A stretch of DNA of 64,000 nucleotides from Butyricimonas faecalis (lineage in GTDB: Bacteria; Bacteroidota; Bacteroidia; Bacteroidales; Marinifilaceae): NCBI RefSeq assembly GCF_003991565.1, contig NZ_CP032819.1, forward strand, positions 4,464,001 through 4,528,000, in the 5' to 3' direction. Made by a program: the position numbers and the translations under genes. This document shows, in pieces, positions 43,557 to 52,416 of the stretch (positions are counted from its first letter, which is position 1; each line of letters begins with the position of its first letter). A model generated the notes under the pieces. The model saw only the letters and a program-made list of their open reading frames with translations, made no database searches and was not told the origin of the DNA.

Positions 43557-43562
43557 ACTTAT

Positions 43563-44801
43563 ATGAGGTTCGAAAGAGAGCATTATATCAATAAGTTGAT
43601 AAGCAGTAAACACAATCACTTGATTAAGATTGTTACTGGGTTACGACGAGTAGGCAAATCGTATTTGCTATTCAACCTTTATAAACAACACCTTTTGACA
43701 AATGGTGTTGATGTTAATCATATTATAGAGTTACAGCTTGATTCTTTTGCACATAGGAAATATCGCAAGGCTGAAACTCTATATGAATATGTTGAAAACC
43801 TGACTAATCAAGATTCTCAAATGTATTATGTGATGATTGATGAAGTTCAGATGTTGGAGGATTTCGTAGATGTCCTTAATGGTTTTCTACATATAGAAAA
43901 TCTTGATGTATACGTAACAGGAAGCAATGCAAAATTTCTGTCTTCAGATATCGTTACTGAGTTCAGAGGACGTGGAGTTCAAATCCATCTTCAACCATTA
44001 TCTTTTAAAGAAATAAAAGAGGTCTCAGACGAAGATACCTCTTCATTGTGGCGCGATTACATTTACTATGGTGGTCTACCAATGGTTGTCCTTGAGAATG
44101 ATAAAGCACGAAAAGCTGAAGTGCTTCAAGAACTGCTTAAAGAGACATATTTAAGTGATATAATCAACCGCAACAGTGTGAAAAATGATGCAGAATTGGA
44201 AGAGTTGTTCTGTCTTTTGGCATCTAATATCGGAACATTGACCAATCCCAATAAGCTTGCAAATACATTCGTCAGTGAGAAGAAGGTAAAAATAGGCCAC
44301 AATACAATAAAGACTTATATAGATTACTTTATTGATTCTTTTCTCATAAACAAAGCAGTTCGTTATGACATCAAAGGAAAGAAATATATCGATACACCTT
44401 ACAAATACTATTTTGCAGACTTGGGATTACGTAATGCACTTCTTAATTTTCGGCAAGTGGAACCAACTCACATCATGGAGAATATCATATACAATCATCT
44501 GATAGGTCATGGTTATAAAGTGGATGTGGGGTGTGTTACATTTTATCAGAAAGATGATGAAGGTAAAACTGTTAGAATCACACTTGAGATTGATTTTGTT
44601 TGTAATAGAGGCAGTGAAAGAGTATACATACAATCCGCCTATTCGTTGCCGGACGAAGATAAACAAAAGCAAGAACAACGTTCCCTTACTCTAACGAACG
44701 ACTCTTTTACAAAAATAATTATCACAACTGATGATATTCCAACACATACGACGGCAAACGGTATTATCATGATGAATGTCTTTGATTACCTTCTGGGGTA
44801 A
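43563..44801 (+). CDS. Second AAA_14 / DUF4143 family ATPase
   Basis: The 412-residue protein has Walker A GLRRVGKSYLL (about residues 27-37), Walker B YVMIDEVQMLEDF (about 93-105) and the sensor VTGSNAKFLSS. The C-terminal half carries the DUF4143 pattern with YADLGLRNALLNF-type (KYYFADLGLRNALLNFRQ) and LEIDFVCNRGSERVYIQ, a PD-(D/E)xK-like remnant. It is only distantly similar to the first ATPase. Base composition looks lower in GC than in neighbouring genes, suggesting a recent arrival. Confidence 0.85.
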   Translation: MRFEREHYINKLISSKHNHLIKIVTGLRRVGKSYLLFNLYKQHLLTNGVDVNHIIELQLDSFAHRKYRKAETLYEYVENLTNQDSQMYYVMIDEVQMLEDFVDVLNGFLHIENLDVYVTGSNAKFLSSDIVTEFRGRGVQIHLQPLSFKEIKEVSDEDTSSLWRDYIYYGGLPMVVLENDKARKAEVLQELLKETYLSDIINRNSVKNDAELEELFCLLASNIGTLTNPNKLANTFVSEKKVKIGHNTIKTYIDYFIDSFLINKAVRYDIKGKKYIDTPYKYYFADLGLRNALLNFRQVEPTHIMENIIYNHLIGHGYKVDVGCVTFYQKDDEGKTVRITLEIDFVCNRGSERVYIQSAYSLPDEDKQKQEQRSLTLTNDSFTKIIITTDDIPTHTTANGIIMMNVFDYLLG

Positions 44802-44900
44802 GAATATTTAATCATAGCTAAGATGTAGAGATTCTATAATAGTTGAACTAATAATCAGTTTTTTACAAAAGTTGTACACGACTATGTACTGTTGGGCGGA

Positions 44901-45047
44901 GAATGTGCTGCTGCGAAATTGTACGGTATTTGAGGAGTTCCACGGGTGATTGTACTGGATGAAGATAATCGAATAGTTGCAACTGGCTTGAGAGGAAAGG
45001 AATTTCAGAAAAAAGCGAATTGTAAGGGTAATATGAAAGAATGGTAG
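44901..45047 (+). pseudogene. C-terminal fragment of a TlpA/thioredoxin-like protein
   Basis: One frame reads ECAAAKLYGI, a TGA at 44931-44933, then GVPRVIVLDEDNRIVATGLR and GKEFQKK, ending with TAG at 45045. GVPRVIVLDEDNRI is the cis-proline region and last strands of TlpA-type thioredoxin domains (usually YGIRGVPxxxLID). The stop stands where Arg is normal (TGA for CGA). No N-terminal or CxxC part remains upstream. This fits the leftover end of a TlpA gene from a lost operon. Confidence 0.7.
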
Positions 45048-45089
45048 ATGTGTGTGGTTAGATAAGGAAACATAGAAGATATTTTATTG

Positions 45090-45097
45090 TATCTTTG
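45090..45097 (+). promoter_or_regulatory. -7 box before fecI-type sigma gene
   Basis: TATCTTTG fits TAnnTTTG. No -33 TTG at the right distance is visible. The start codon is only about 20 bases downstream. Confidence 0.45.
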
Positions 45098-45117
45098 CAC
45101 TAGAAAATGGTGTTAAT

Positions 45118-45675
45118 TTGGATACAAGAGATGTAGATATAATCCAGGAATTTGCTCGCGGAGGGGAGAGGGCGTTTCGTGTCTTGTACGATAGGTATGC
45201 GGTTGCATTACGTTATTTTGCCGCGAAGTACTTGAACGAGGACACGATGATTGATGATGTCGTGCAGGATGCTTTTGTCGATTTGTGGGAGAAAAGGGCG
45301 GATTTCCGGGGGGAATATGCCGTGAAAGCTTATCTGTATAAAGCTGTGCGGAATGATTGTCTCAATTTGATGCGCCACCAACAGGTGGAGGATAAGTATG
45401 CCAAGCGGGTGGTTACGGAGGGGGAGGATTCCGAATCATTTTTGGATCGGATTCTGGAATCAGAGATTTTCCAGACCCTATCGGATGTATTCAATGAATT
45501 ACCCCCGGCGTGTAAAGAAGTCTACCAGATGAGTCTTGACGGGAAAAGCCATGAAGAGATCGCACAAACGTTGAATATATCGGTTAACACGGTCAAAAAG
45601 CATAAGAACAATGCTAATCATTACATGAGGGAGCGGTTGAAAAATGTTCTTTCTATACTTGCTTGGATTTCTTGA
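45118..45675 (+). CDS. FecI-type ECF sigma factor
   Basis: The 185-residue protein has region 2 (FRVLYDRYAVALRYFAAKYL, then DDVVQDAFVDLWEKR, about residues 17-63) and region 4 with HTH (LPPACKEVYQMSLDGKSHEE, then IAQTLNISVNTVKKHKNNA, about 124-165). It directs RNA polymerase to the operon after a signal from the transporter through FecR. No ATG or GTG lies in frame at the start; the only choice is TTG at 45118, about 20 bases after the -7 box. This weak start could keep the level low. Confidence 0.9.
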   Translation: MDTRDVDIIQEFARGGERAFRVLYDRYAVALRYFAAKYLNEDTMIDDVVQDAFVDLWEKRADFRGEYAVKAYLYKAVRNDCLNLMRHQQVEDKYAKRVVTEGEDSESFLDRILESEIFQTLSDVFNELPPACKEVYQMSLDGKSHEEIAQTLNISVNTVKKHKNNANHYMRERLKNVLSILAWIS

Positions 45676-45789
45676 GTACTCCGAAAAAGGGGAAAGGAAA
45701 TTGTTTTGCCGTAAATTTCAAAAATAATTGGTTTTTGTATTACACCAAATGAAGGTTTGCGTGCTTTAGTATAAAATGAACATCAGAAC

Positions 45790-46959
45790 ATGGAGATTCA
45801 GAATAATGATCGGATAAAACAAATGGTCGTTCGCTACGTGAAAGGTGAGTTGAGCGAGGAGGAGATGGACGAGCTAAAACGCTGGCGAGACGAGCGAGTG
45901 GAGCATGAGGAGTTGTTCCGGAACGTGGTTTCCAAGGAGAAATTGGAGAGAGGGATTCGTCGTTTCGTGAAGACTCCTGAGCAGCAGGAATTGGAATGGA
46001 ACCAAATTTTAAACCGGACGGTGCGGAAGAAACGGCGTTCTCGGAAAATGTCATGGATGCGTTATGCTGCTTTGTTTATTTTGCCTTTGCTGGTAGGTGG
46101 AATCGTGTATCTTTCATGGGATTCCACTCGGGAAATGGAACTTGTAGAAACTTCTCCTCGGATTGTTCCTGGTGTATCCATGGCCGAGTTGGTGTTGCCG
46201 GATGGAACGAAAGTGTGGTTAGGTCAAGAAGCAAATCGGGCGTTGGAAAAGGGTGTGAAGAATAGCGGAGATACGCTGAATTATACAGAAATGGGTTCCG
46301 GGGGGATGCAAGACTCCTGCGAGATATATCACACCTTGCGTGTCCCTCGCGGAGGAGAATATACATTGGTATTGGCCGACGGAACCACAGTTTATTTGAA
46401 TGCCGAGTCGGAGTTAAGATTCCCGAAACAATTCAAAGGGAAGAATCGGAAAGTGTATTTGGAAGGAGAGGGATATTTTGATGTGCGGCGTAACGAGAAA
46501 CAGCCTTTTATTGTTGAGGTGAAACAAGTCGAGGTGCGGGTGTTGGGAACTTCGTTCGGAGTTCGGGCTTACACGGGGGAGGAGAACGTGTTGACCACTT
46601 TGGTGCAGGGACGGGTGAACGTGGAGGCGGGAGGAAAACAAGTGGAGTTATCTCCCGGGCAACAGGCTGATTTTAATCGAGGGAATGATCGGTTAACCGT
46701 GGCTGAGGTGGATGTAGAACAGTATGTCGGTTGGAAGGATGGTCGCTTGGTATTTGATAACAAACCCTTGGAATTTATACTGGAAGAATTAGGCCGCTGG
46801 TACTCGTTTGACGTGTTCTACTCGAATAATGAGTTGAAAGAGATTCCTTATTCGTTGAACATCAAAAAACATGAGGATATTGCTCAGGTGCTGAAGTTTG
46901 TTGAACGAACCGGGAAAGTGAAATTTGAAATTAATAAGAATACGATTATAGTGAAATAA
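45790..46959 (+). CDS. FecR-family anti-sigma factor with DUF4974 domain
   Basis: The 389-residue protein has an N-terminal cytoplasmic sigma-binding part (about 1-80) and one membrane segment (WMRYAALFILPLLVGGIVYL, about 84-103). The FecR domain (about 175-275) includes RVPRGGEYTLVLADGTTVYL, YLEGEGYFDVRRNEKQPFIV and VLGTSFGVRAY. The C-terminal DUF4974 (about 315-389, VFDNKPLEFILEELGRWYSF) contacts the SusC STN domain. It releases the sigma factor when the transporter binds its ligand. Confidence 0.92.
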   Translation: MEIQNNDRIKQMVVRYVKGELSEEEMDELKRWRDERVEHEELFRNVVSKEKLERGIRRFVKTPEQQELEWNQILNRTVRKKRRSRKMSWMRYAALFILPLLVGGIVYLSWDSTREMELVETSPRIVPGVSMAELVLPDGTKVWLGQEANRALEKGVKNSGDTLNYTEMGSGGMQDSCEIYHTLRVPRGGEYTLVLADGTTVYLNAESELRFPKQFKGKNRKVYLEGEGYFDVRRNEKQPFIVEVKQVEVRVLGTSFGVRAYTGEENVLTTLVQGRVNVEAGGKQVELSPGQQADFNRGNDRLTVAEVDVEQYVGWKDGRLVFDNKPLEFILEELGRWYSFDVFYSNNELKEIPYSLNIKKHEDIAQVLKFVERTGKVKFEINKNTIIVK

Positions 46960-46970
46960 AAAAACAAAGA

Positions 46971-47025
46971 GCAGTGCTGCAAACACTGCCCCTTGTCAAA
47001 CTTTTTCAATCCTGCTGCAAACAGG
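46971..47025 (+). promoter_or_regulatory. Two stem-loops with the same loop before susC
   Basis: GCAGTG-CTGCAAA-CACTGC (46971-46989) and CCTG-CTGCAAA-CAGG (47011-47025) share the 7-base loop. The second stem extends with CAAT/ATTG around one bulge. They lie between the fecR stop and the SusC ATG at 47060. This could be an mRNA stability or translation control element. Confidence 0.5.
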
Positions 47026-47059
47026 AATTGAATGATTGTCGAATCTTAATTACAAAGTT

Positions 47060-50000
47060 ATGAAAAAAAAGTGTTATGCCTACGTGGATAGGCATAGAAA
47101 ATTAATGAAGTTAATTCTAATGATGAAGGCGACGTTTATTTTATCGGTTTTATTCGCACTACAAGTGCATGCCGGGGTTTATTCCCAGCAGGTACGGATG
47201 AGTATGGAATTTGAAAGTGCGTCGATTAAACAAATTATTAACGAGATCAAATTGCACACGGAGTTCAGTTTCGTGTACAGTGATGCGGATTTAGAAGGGA
47301 TTGTGAATAAGGATGTTATGTTTAAAGATGCTACGATTGAAGATATTTTAAATAGTTGCTTGAAAGGTACCGGGCTGAAGTATTCTATTGAAGAGAAGAC
47401 CATCGTGATATGGAAGAAAACTGTTCTGCCGCAGAAACAAGTGGCGGAGCGAATTGTTAAGGGTGTTGTGCTTGATAAACAGGGAACTCCACTGCCGGGA
47501 ACGACGGTCGTGTTGAAGGGAACGACGTCGGGAGTCGTGGCGGATTCTATTGGACGTTTTCAAATCAAATTACCGGAGCAGGGAACGCATGTGCTTGTTT
47601 TCTCGTTCGTGGGAATGAAAAAGCAGGAGATTCCGGTGTCCGGTAAGGAGTTTATTAAAGTTGTGCTGGAGGAGGATAGCGAGAATCTAGGCGATGTGGT
47701 GGTGACCGGTTATCAGACGATTTCCAAGGAGCGTGCCACGGGTGCTTACTCGATCGTGGATGCAGAGACATTGGGACGGAAGCCGACCTCCAATCTCGCG
47801 CAAGCGTTGGTAGGGTTGGTACCGGGATTGACGGTGGTGAGCGCACCGGTGGATGGGCAAGTTCGTTTTGCCATCCGGGGACAAGGTACTATATCGCAAG
47901 TCAGTATGGGAGGAGCTAATTGGAAGGCGGACAACGATCCGTTGATCGTGGTGGATGGTTTCCCTATCAGTGGTTATATGCTTGAGAGCGATCCGTTTTC
48001 ATCCATTAACCCGAACGATGTGGAGTCGGTGACAGTGTTGAAGGATGCGGCTGCGACTTCCATTTACGGGGCGCGTGCGGCAAACGGGGTGATTGTGATT
48101 ACCACGAAGAGGGGCAAGTCGAAAAGCAGGTTGGATATTTCGGCCGATGCTTACTGGTCGGTGAGTTCTCGGGCGGATTTGGACTATTTGTTTAACATGG
48201 CATCGGCGGAGAACCAGTTCCGTTTTGAGGAGTTGGTGCATAAGTATAAACCGATTAATCTTACCAGTAATGACCCTTACTTGAGAGCCAGCGCACGGCG
48301 GTTTTATATGTCGGCTCCATACAGCATGCTGTACGAGCGGGATAATAGAAGGAATCTTACCGCGGAGGAGTACGAGGCTAAAAAACGGGAACTTATCGAA
48401 CGGGGAAACCGTGGGGCGTGGAAAGATGATTTGAACGAATATATTTTTCAGCGTATGGTGCGTCAGCAGTACAACGTGTCGTTACGGGGAGCGGCTGAAA
48501 AGTTGAATTACGCTTTTTCGGCTTCTTATGATGACGAGGATAGTTACCTGCAGGAGAACGGTAGTCGGCGTTTGTTGCTGAACCTTTCGAGCAATGCCCG
48601 GTTGACGAGAAATTTGTCATTCGAGTTGGCGGTGAATACCATGTTTAGCAGAGAGGAAAACAATGGTACGAGTATTGAAAGCGTGCGGGGATGGCTTAGC
48701 CCGTGGACTCGCTTGAAGGATGATGAAGGAAACTTTACGCATATATCGACCTCGCAGACGGTGTACGAGCCTCTGTTAATGTCGGGGGACTATTATGCCG
48801 GAAAGACTCCGGCAGACTGGACGTATAATCCTGTTACAGACCGGGATTACACGGATAATTATTCGAAGACGATGAATTACAGGATACAAGGTGGTTTCGA
48901 GTACCGTACGGACTGGGGATTGAACGTGAGTGCTAAAGGCCAGTACGAGCAACGGCGGTATAACGAGCACGTGTCCTACGATCCGGAATCCTTCTACGTG
49001 AGGGACTTGTATAACACCTATTCAACATTGAACGAAGTGGGTCGGTATATTTCTTATTTCCCGACAGGGGGCGTATTCTCGAACAAGGGACACACCTACG
49101 AGGCTTATAATTTGCGCGGGCAGGTCGATTACAACTACGAGAAAGATAAACACGCGTTCAATGCATTGTTTGGTACGGAGGTGATTTCTGCCACGACCGA
49201 GAGTGACCCCAAAGTGACACGTTACGGGTATAACAAGTATACGAACTCCGTACTGACAGAGTTGGACTATGTGACAAGAAAAGAGAATATTTTTGGGGTA
49301 TCTTCGTATATGCCTTTCGAAAAATTGGGAAGCCTTTCGACGCTGGAAGACCGTTTCTTCTCGGTGTATGCGAATGCGGCTTACACTTATGACAATCGCT
49401 ATTCGGTGACAGTTAGTTTCCGTACAGATGCTTCTAATTTCCAAGCGGAAAGTGTGCGCGACAAATTTTCTCCCTTCTGGTCGTTCGGTGCCAGTTGGTT
49501 GATCTCGAACGAACAGTTCATGGAACAGGAGACTTGGGTCGACCAGTTGAAATTGCGCGTATCGTACGGTTTAGCGGGGATTGCTGCAGGCAAGTCGGGA
49601 ACCTCTAGCGTGACGACAGTAGAGGTACATCCGGGTAGCTTGATTTATTCCGGGGGAGAGTCTTTCAACAAGATAGCGGAACGCGGGAATAATACCTTGA
49701 CCTGGGAAAAGTCTCGGACGTTAAATATCGGTGCGGACGTGGCCTTCTTCGGACATAAATTGAGTGGTAGCGTGGAGTTTTATAACAAGTTCTCATACGA
49801 TGTGCTGGCGAATACGACCGTACCGGTGATTTCTCAGGGCGTGGAAAGTATGAAATTGAACAACGCGGAGATCGTGAATCGAGGTGTAGAGTTTTCGATC
49901 AGTTCGAATTTGCCGGTAGTGGGGGATTTGAGTTGGAATGGGACACTAAATTATTCCTACAACCACAATGAGTTGAAGAAATTCGGTTACACGGGGCCTT

Positions 50001-50767
50001 ATATGGCGGTTGGTAATTCTTACGTGGAGGGGCGTCCGATCGGTTCTTACTCTGTTTTGAAGCCGGCGGGATATTCTCCGGAAGGGTACGTGATGTTGGA
50101 AGGGAAAGACGGTTCCCTGGAAACGATTATGGATTATTATTCCGGGCATGTGATGGATTTTGTGACTCCCCAGGATGGTCAAACGGCTGACGATAATAAT
50201 TGGGCTTACTATTTGGGGACAACAGAACCGAAGAGCACGTTGAGTTTCAGCAATATGTTCACGTGGAAAGGGGTGACCTTTTCTTTCATGCTTACGGGAC
50301 AGTTCGGTTATTACGTGATGACGGATTATTATGATAGTTTTTCATTAAATACGAATAACCTTGCGGCTTATTCCAAACGTTTGGACCGGGCTTTTGAAGT
50401 GTATGACGAAGGGTATGCCAACCAGACCTCTTATTCCGAGTTGCCGCTTTATAACGATGATAATAAAGCCGGGTTTGTGGAGGGCTACGCGGCTTCGGGT
50501 ACAGCTATGGCTGCCATGTATTTCAGGAATAATTTCATAAAGGGTGATCATATCCGTTTGAACGAGATATTCCTCGGGTATGACTTGCCACAAAGCCTGT
50601 TGGCGAAACAAGGTGTGTTCAGCCGTATCAACGTGTACGCACAAGCGAGCAACTTGGGGTTGATTTGGAGTGCAAACGGAAAAATGGATCCGAATTATCC
50701 GCTTGGAAGTTTGAAACCGATGCCTGTTTTCACATTTGGATTGAAACTCGGTTTCAAGAATTGGTAA
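47060..50767 (+). CDS. SusC/RagA-family TonB-dependent outer-membrane transporter with STN domain
   Basis: The 1235-residue transporter has a signal peptide (about residues 12-39, LILMMKATFILSVLFALQVH). The STN (secretin/TonB N-terminal) domain (about 48-115) passes the signal to FecR. A carboxypeptidase-regulatory-like domain (about 135-210, GVVLDKQGTPLPGTTVVLKG) leads to the plug (about 225-345) with NPNDVESVTVLKDAAATSIY and GARAANGVIVITTKRGK. A large beta barrel ends KLGFKNW. It imports a ligand bound by the SusD partner, using TonB energy. The ligand is not readable from sequence. The start is the ATG at 47060; an upstream TTG frame is unlikely. Confidence 0.93.
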   Translation: MKKKCYAYVDRHRKLMKLILMMKATFILSVLFALQVHAGVYSQQVRMSMEFESASIKQIINEIKLHTEFSFVYSDADLEGIVNKDVMFKDATIEDILNSCLKGTGLKYSIEEKTIVIWKKTVLPQKQVAERIVKGVVLDKQGTPLPGTTVVLKGTTSGVVADSIGRFQIKLPEQGTHVLVFSFVGMKKQEIPVSGKEFIKVVLEEDSENLGDVVVTGYQTISKERATGAYSIVDAETLGRKPTSNLAQALVGLVPGLTVVSAPVDGQVRFAIRGQGTISQVSMGGANWKADNDPLIVVDGFPISGYMLESDPFSSINPNDVESVTVLKDAAATSIYGARAANGVIVITTKRGKSKSRLDISADAYWSVSSRADLDYLFNMASAENQFRFEELVHKYKPINLTSNDPYLRASARRFYMSAPYSMLYERDNRRNLTAEEYEAKKRELIERGNRGAWKDDLNEYIFQRMVRQQYNVSLRGAAEKLNYAFSASYDDEDSYLQENGSRRLLLNLSSNARLTRNLSFELAVNTMFSREENNGTSIESVRGWLSPWTRLKDDEGNFTHISTSQTVYEPLLMSGDYYAGKTPADWTYNPVTDRDYTDNYSKTMNYRIQGGFEYRTDWGLNVSAKGQYEQRRYNEHVSYDPESFYVRDLYNTYSTLNEVGRYISYFPTGGVFSNKGHTYEAYNLRGQVDYNYEKDKHAFNALFGTEVISATTESDPKVTRYGYNKYTNSVLTELDYVTRKENIFGVSSYMPFEKLGSLSTLEDRFFSVYANAAYTYDNRYSVTVSFRTDASNFQAESVRDKFSPFWSFGASWLISNEQFMEQETWVDQLKLRVSYGLAGIAAGKSGTSSVTTVEVHPGSLIYSGGESFNKIAERGNNTLTWEKSRTLNIGADVAFFGHKLSGSVEFYNKFSYDVLANTTVPVISQGVESMKLNNAEIVNRGVEFSISSNLPVVGDLSWNGTLNYSYNHNELKKFGYTGPYMAVGNSYVEGRPIGSYSVLKPAGYSPEGYVMLEGKDGSLETIMDYYSGHVMDFVTPQDGQTADDNNWAYYLGTTEPKSTLSFSNMFTWKGVTFSFMLTGQFGYYVMTDYYDSFSLNTNNLAAYSKRLDRAFEVYDEGYANQTSYSELPLYNDDNKAGFVEGYAASGTAMAAMYFRNNFIKGDHIRLNEIFLGYDLPQSLLAKQGVFSRINVYAQASNLGLIWSANGKMDPNYPLGSLKPMPVFTFGLKLGFKNW

Positions 50768-50797
50768 CGAGTATGAATGGATAAAACAGTAAAAGAG

Positions 50798-52396
50798 ATG
50801 AGAAAAATATACACGATAGTATTTTTGCTGGCAGCCTTGGTTCTGGGCTCATGCAGTGATTTCTTGGATGAGACTACGGACAAGTCGGGTAGCGCTTATA
50901 TATATCACATGGATCAACTCTACGGGTTGACCGGTAGTACGGATCTTTATTTATTTTCAAATGTGATAAACGGGGAAGGAATTTCCGGTACCGCTTACCT
51001 GACGGAATTTCTTCCGTTGACAGATGCGGTGGAAATGACCCCGGAGTTTTACGTGTACGGGCTGCAGTCAGGCGAACCGATGACGTACCCGTCATATTGT
51101 TGGCAGGGTGAAACATTGATGACAGCATCTTGGATGATGTGGACCTGGACCCCGGCTTGGGAACGGATCTATCGTTTCAACACGGTGTTGGAATATCTGG
51201 ATAAAGTGGTTCAGACAACGGAAGCTGTCCGCAACCAAGTGGAAGGCGAAGCCCGTTTCGGGAGGGCCTATTACCATTTTATGTTGTTGACACAGTATTG
51301 CTTGTGGGGGGAGGATAAACCGGGCATCGGTTACCGGGATAATACTTCGGCAGGAGAGATTCCTAAGCGTGAAACGGTAGGCTATACGCTGGAGCGTATT
51401 TACGAGGATTTGAGATTGGCGGAAGAGGCTTTGATTAAAGCGGGGCGCACGACGTTCGACCAGGCTCATAATTACCGTCCGACGGTTCCGACCGTGCAGG
51501 CGTTCCGGGCACGGGTGGCCCTGTACCGGGGAGATTACGAGTTGGCCTTGTCGAATGCAACGGAAGCGTTGAAAGCGCACGGTACACTGGTGGATTTTAA
51601 GAATGATCCCGACTACGAGTTGGAAGCGTGGTGGTGGATTAACGTGTTGGATGAAGAGGGGGAGGTTGCAGATGTTATCGAGATCAGTTCGATGTTTGCA
51701 CTGGAAGACATGGATACCGAGGCGGTAGCAAAATACGAGGAGTTGTATTTGCCCAATGTATCTTGGGAAGGAATGGGTGGTACTTGTCCGATTTCAGAGT
51801 TTTTTTACAACCTTTGGGATCGGGAGAACGATGCCCGCTGGATATATTTCTATAGTTCTTGCACGCCTCTTCAGATGACTTATGGAAAGCTTATTAATAT
51901 GGATCCGGATACTTCGGAGGATTATATCAGTTATGAAAATTGGCAGCATCTGAAACCTTGGAATTTATACAGTTATTCGCGTTTTGCCGGTAATTCGCTT
52001 ATCGGTATGACAACAGCGGAGATGTACTTGATCAAGACGGAGTGTGAGGCTCGAAGCGGGAAGACGGGAATGGCGGCCGAAACATTGAAAACGTTGCGTT
52101 GCACCCGTTTTATGGATGACGCCTCGGCCGAGGCGGGTGTTACCGGTAGCGTGCAGGAGGTGCTCGACGAGCGTTTGCGCGAGATGGGGGCTTTCTGGCG
52201 ATTCTATGATGTCAAACGTTTGAACGGAGCTGAGAATGCCGGGATTTATATCCGCCGCGAGATATTGACTGATCCTTCCGATTTGAGTACACGCAAGCAA
52301 TTGGAAATCGCCCCGGACGATCCGCGTTGGGCATTGCCTTTCTATACCTTTGAGGCGGCTACTATGGGTTGGGAACAGAATGGAGGTTGGGAATAA
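50798..52396 (+). CDS. RagB/SusD-family outer-membrane lipoprotein
   Basis: The 532-residue lipoprotein (ATG at 50798; an in-frame ATG at 50777 would add 7 residues) has lipobox LVLGSC and the SusD pattern. This is a helical TPR region with AWERIYRFNTVLEYLDKV and EGEARFGRAYYHFMLLTQY, a variable ligand-binding part, and the C-terminal TAEMYLIKTECEARSGK and LREMGAFWRFYDVKRLN. It captures the ligand at the cell surface and closes over SusC. It starts 31 bases after the SusC stop. Confidence 0.92.
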   Translation: MRKIYTIVFLLAALVLGSCSDFLDETTDKSGSAYIYHMDQLYGLTGSTDLYLFSNVINGEGISGTAYLTEFLPLTDAVEMTPEFYVYGLQSGEPMTYPSYCWQGETLMTASWMMWTWTPAWERIYRFNTVLEYLDKVVQTTEAVRNQVEGEARFGRAYYHFMLLTQYCLWGEDKPGIGYRDNTSAGEIPKRETVGYTLERIYEDLRLAEEALIKAGRTTFDQAHNYRPTVPTVQAFRARVALYRGDYELALSNATEALKAHGTLVDFKNDPDYELEAWWWINVLDEEGEVADVIEISSMFALEDMDTEAVAKYEELYLPNVSWEGMGGTCPISEFFYNLWDRENDARWIYFYSSCTPLQMTYGKLINMDPDTSEDYISYENWQHLKPWNLYSYSRFAGNSLIGMTTAEMYLIKTECEARSGKTGMAAETLKTLRCTRFMDDASAEAGVTGSVQEVLDERLREMGAFWRFYDVKRLNGAENAGIYIRREILTDPSDLSTRKQLEIAPDDPRWALPFYTFEAATMGWEQNGGWE

Positions 52397-52416
52397 TAAA
52401 TAATAGAATTTATCGG

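Larger units (their letters stand above)
43174..43562 (+). other. Region between the two ATPase genes, with duplicated 31-bp element
   Basis: It holds no convincing gene. A 31-bp sequence (starting GACGAAAACTGTG) occurs exactly twice, at 43330-43360 and 43526-43556. A terminator-like hairpin follows the first copy (43367-43398). A short frame near 43245-43312 (STLDSSVVDDANSEILVALG) may be a gene end without its start. A promoter-like TATCTTCG lies at 43516-43523. Confidence 0.55.
44802..45117 (+). other. Intergenic region with a decayed thioredoxin fragment and the fecI leader
   Basis: These 316 bases contain the pseudogene fragment at 44901-45047 and, before fecI, a -7 box at 45090-45097. 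The first 80 bases show nothing recognisable. Confidence 0.6.
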
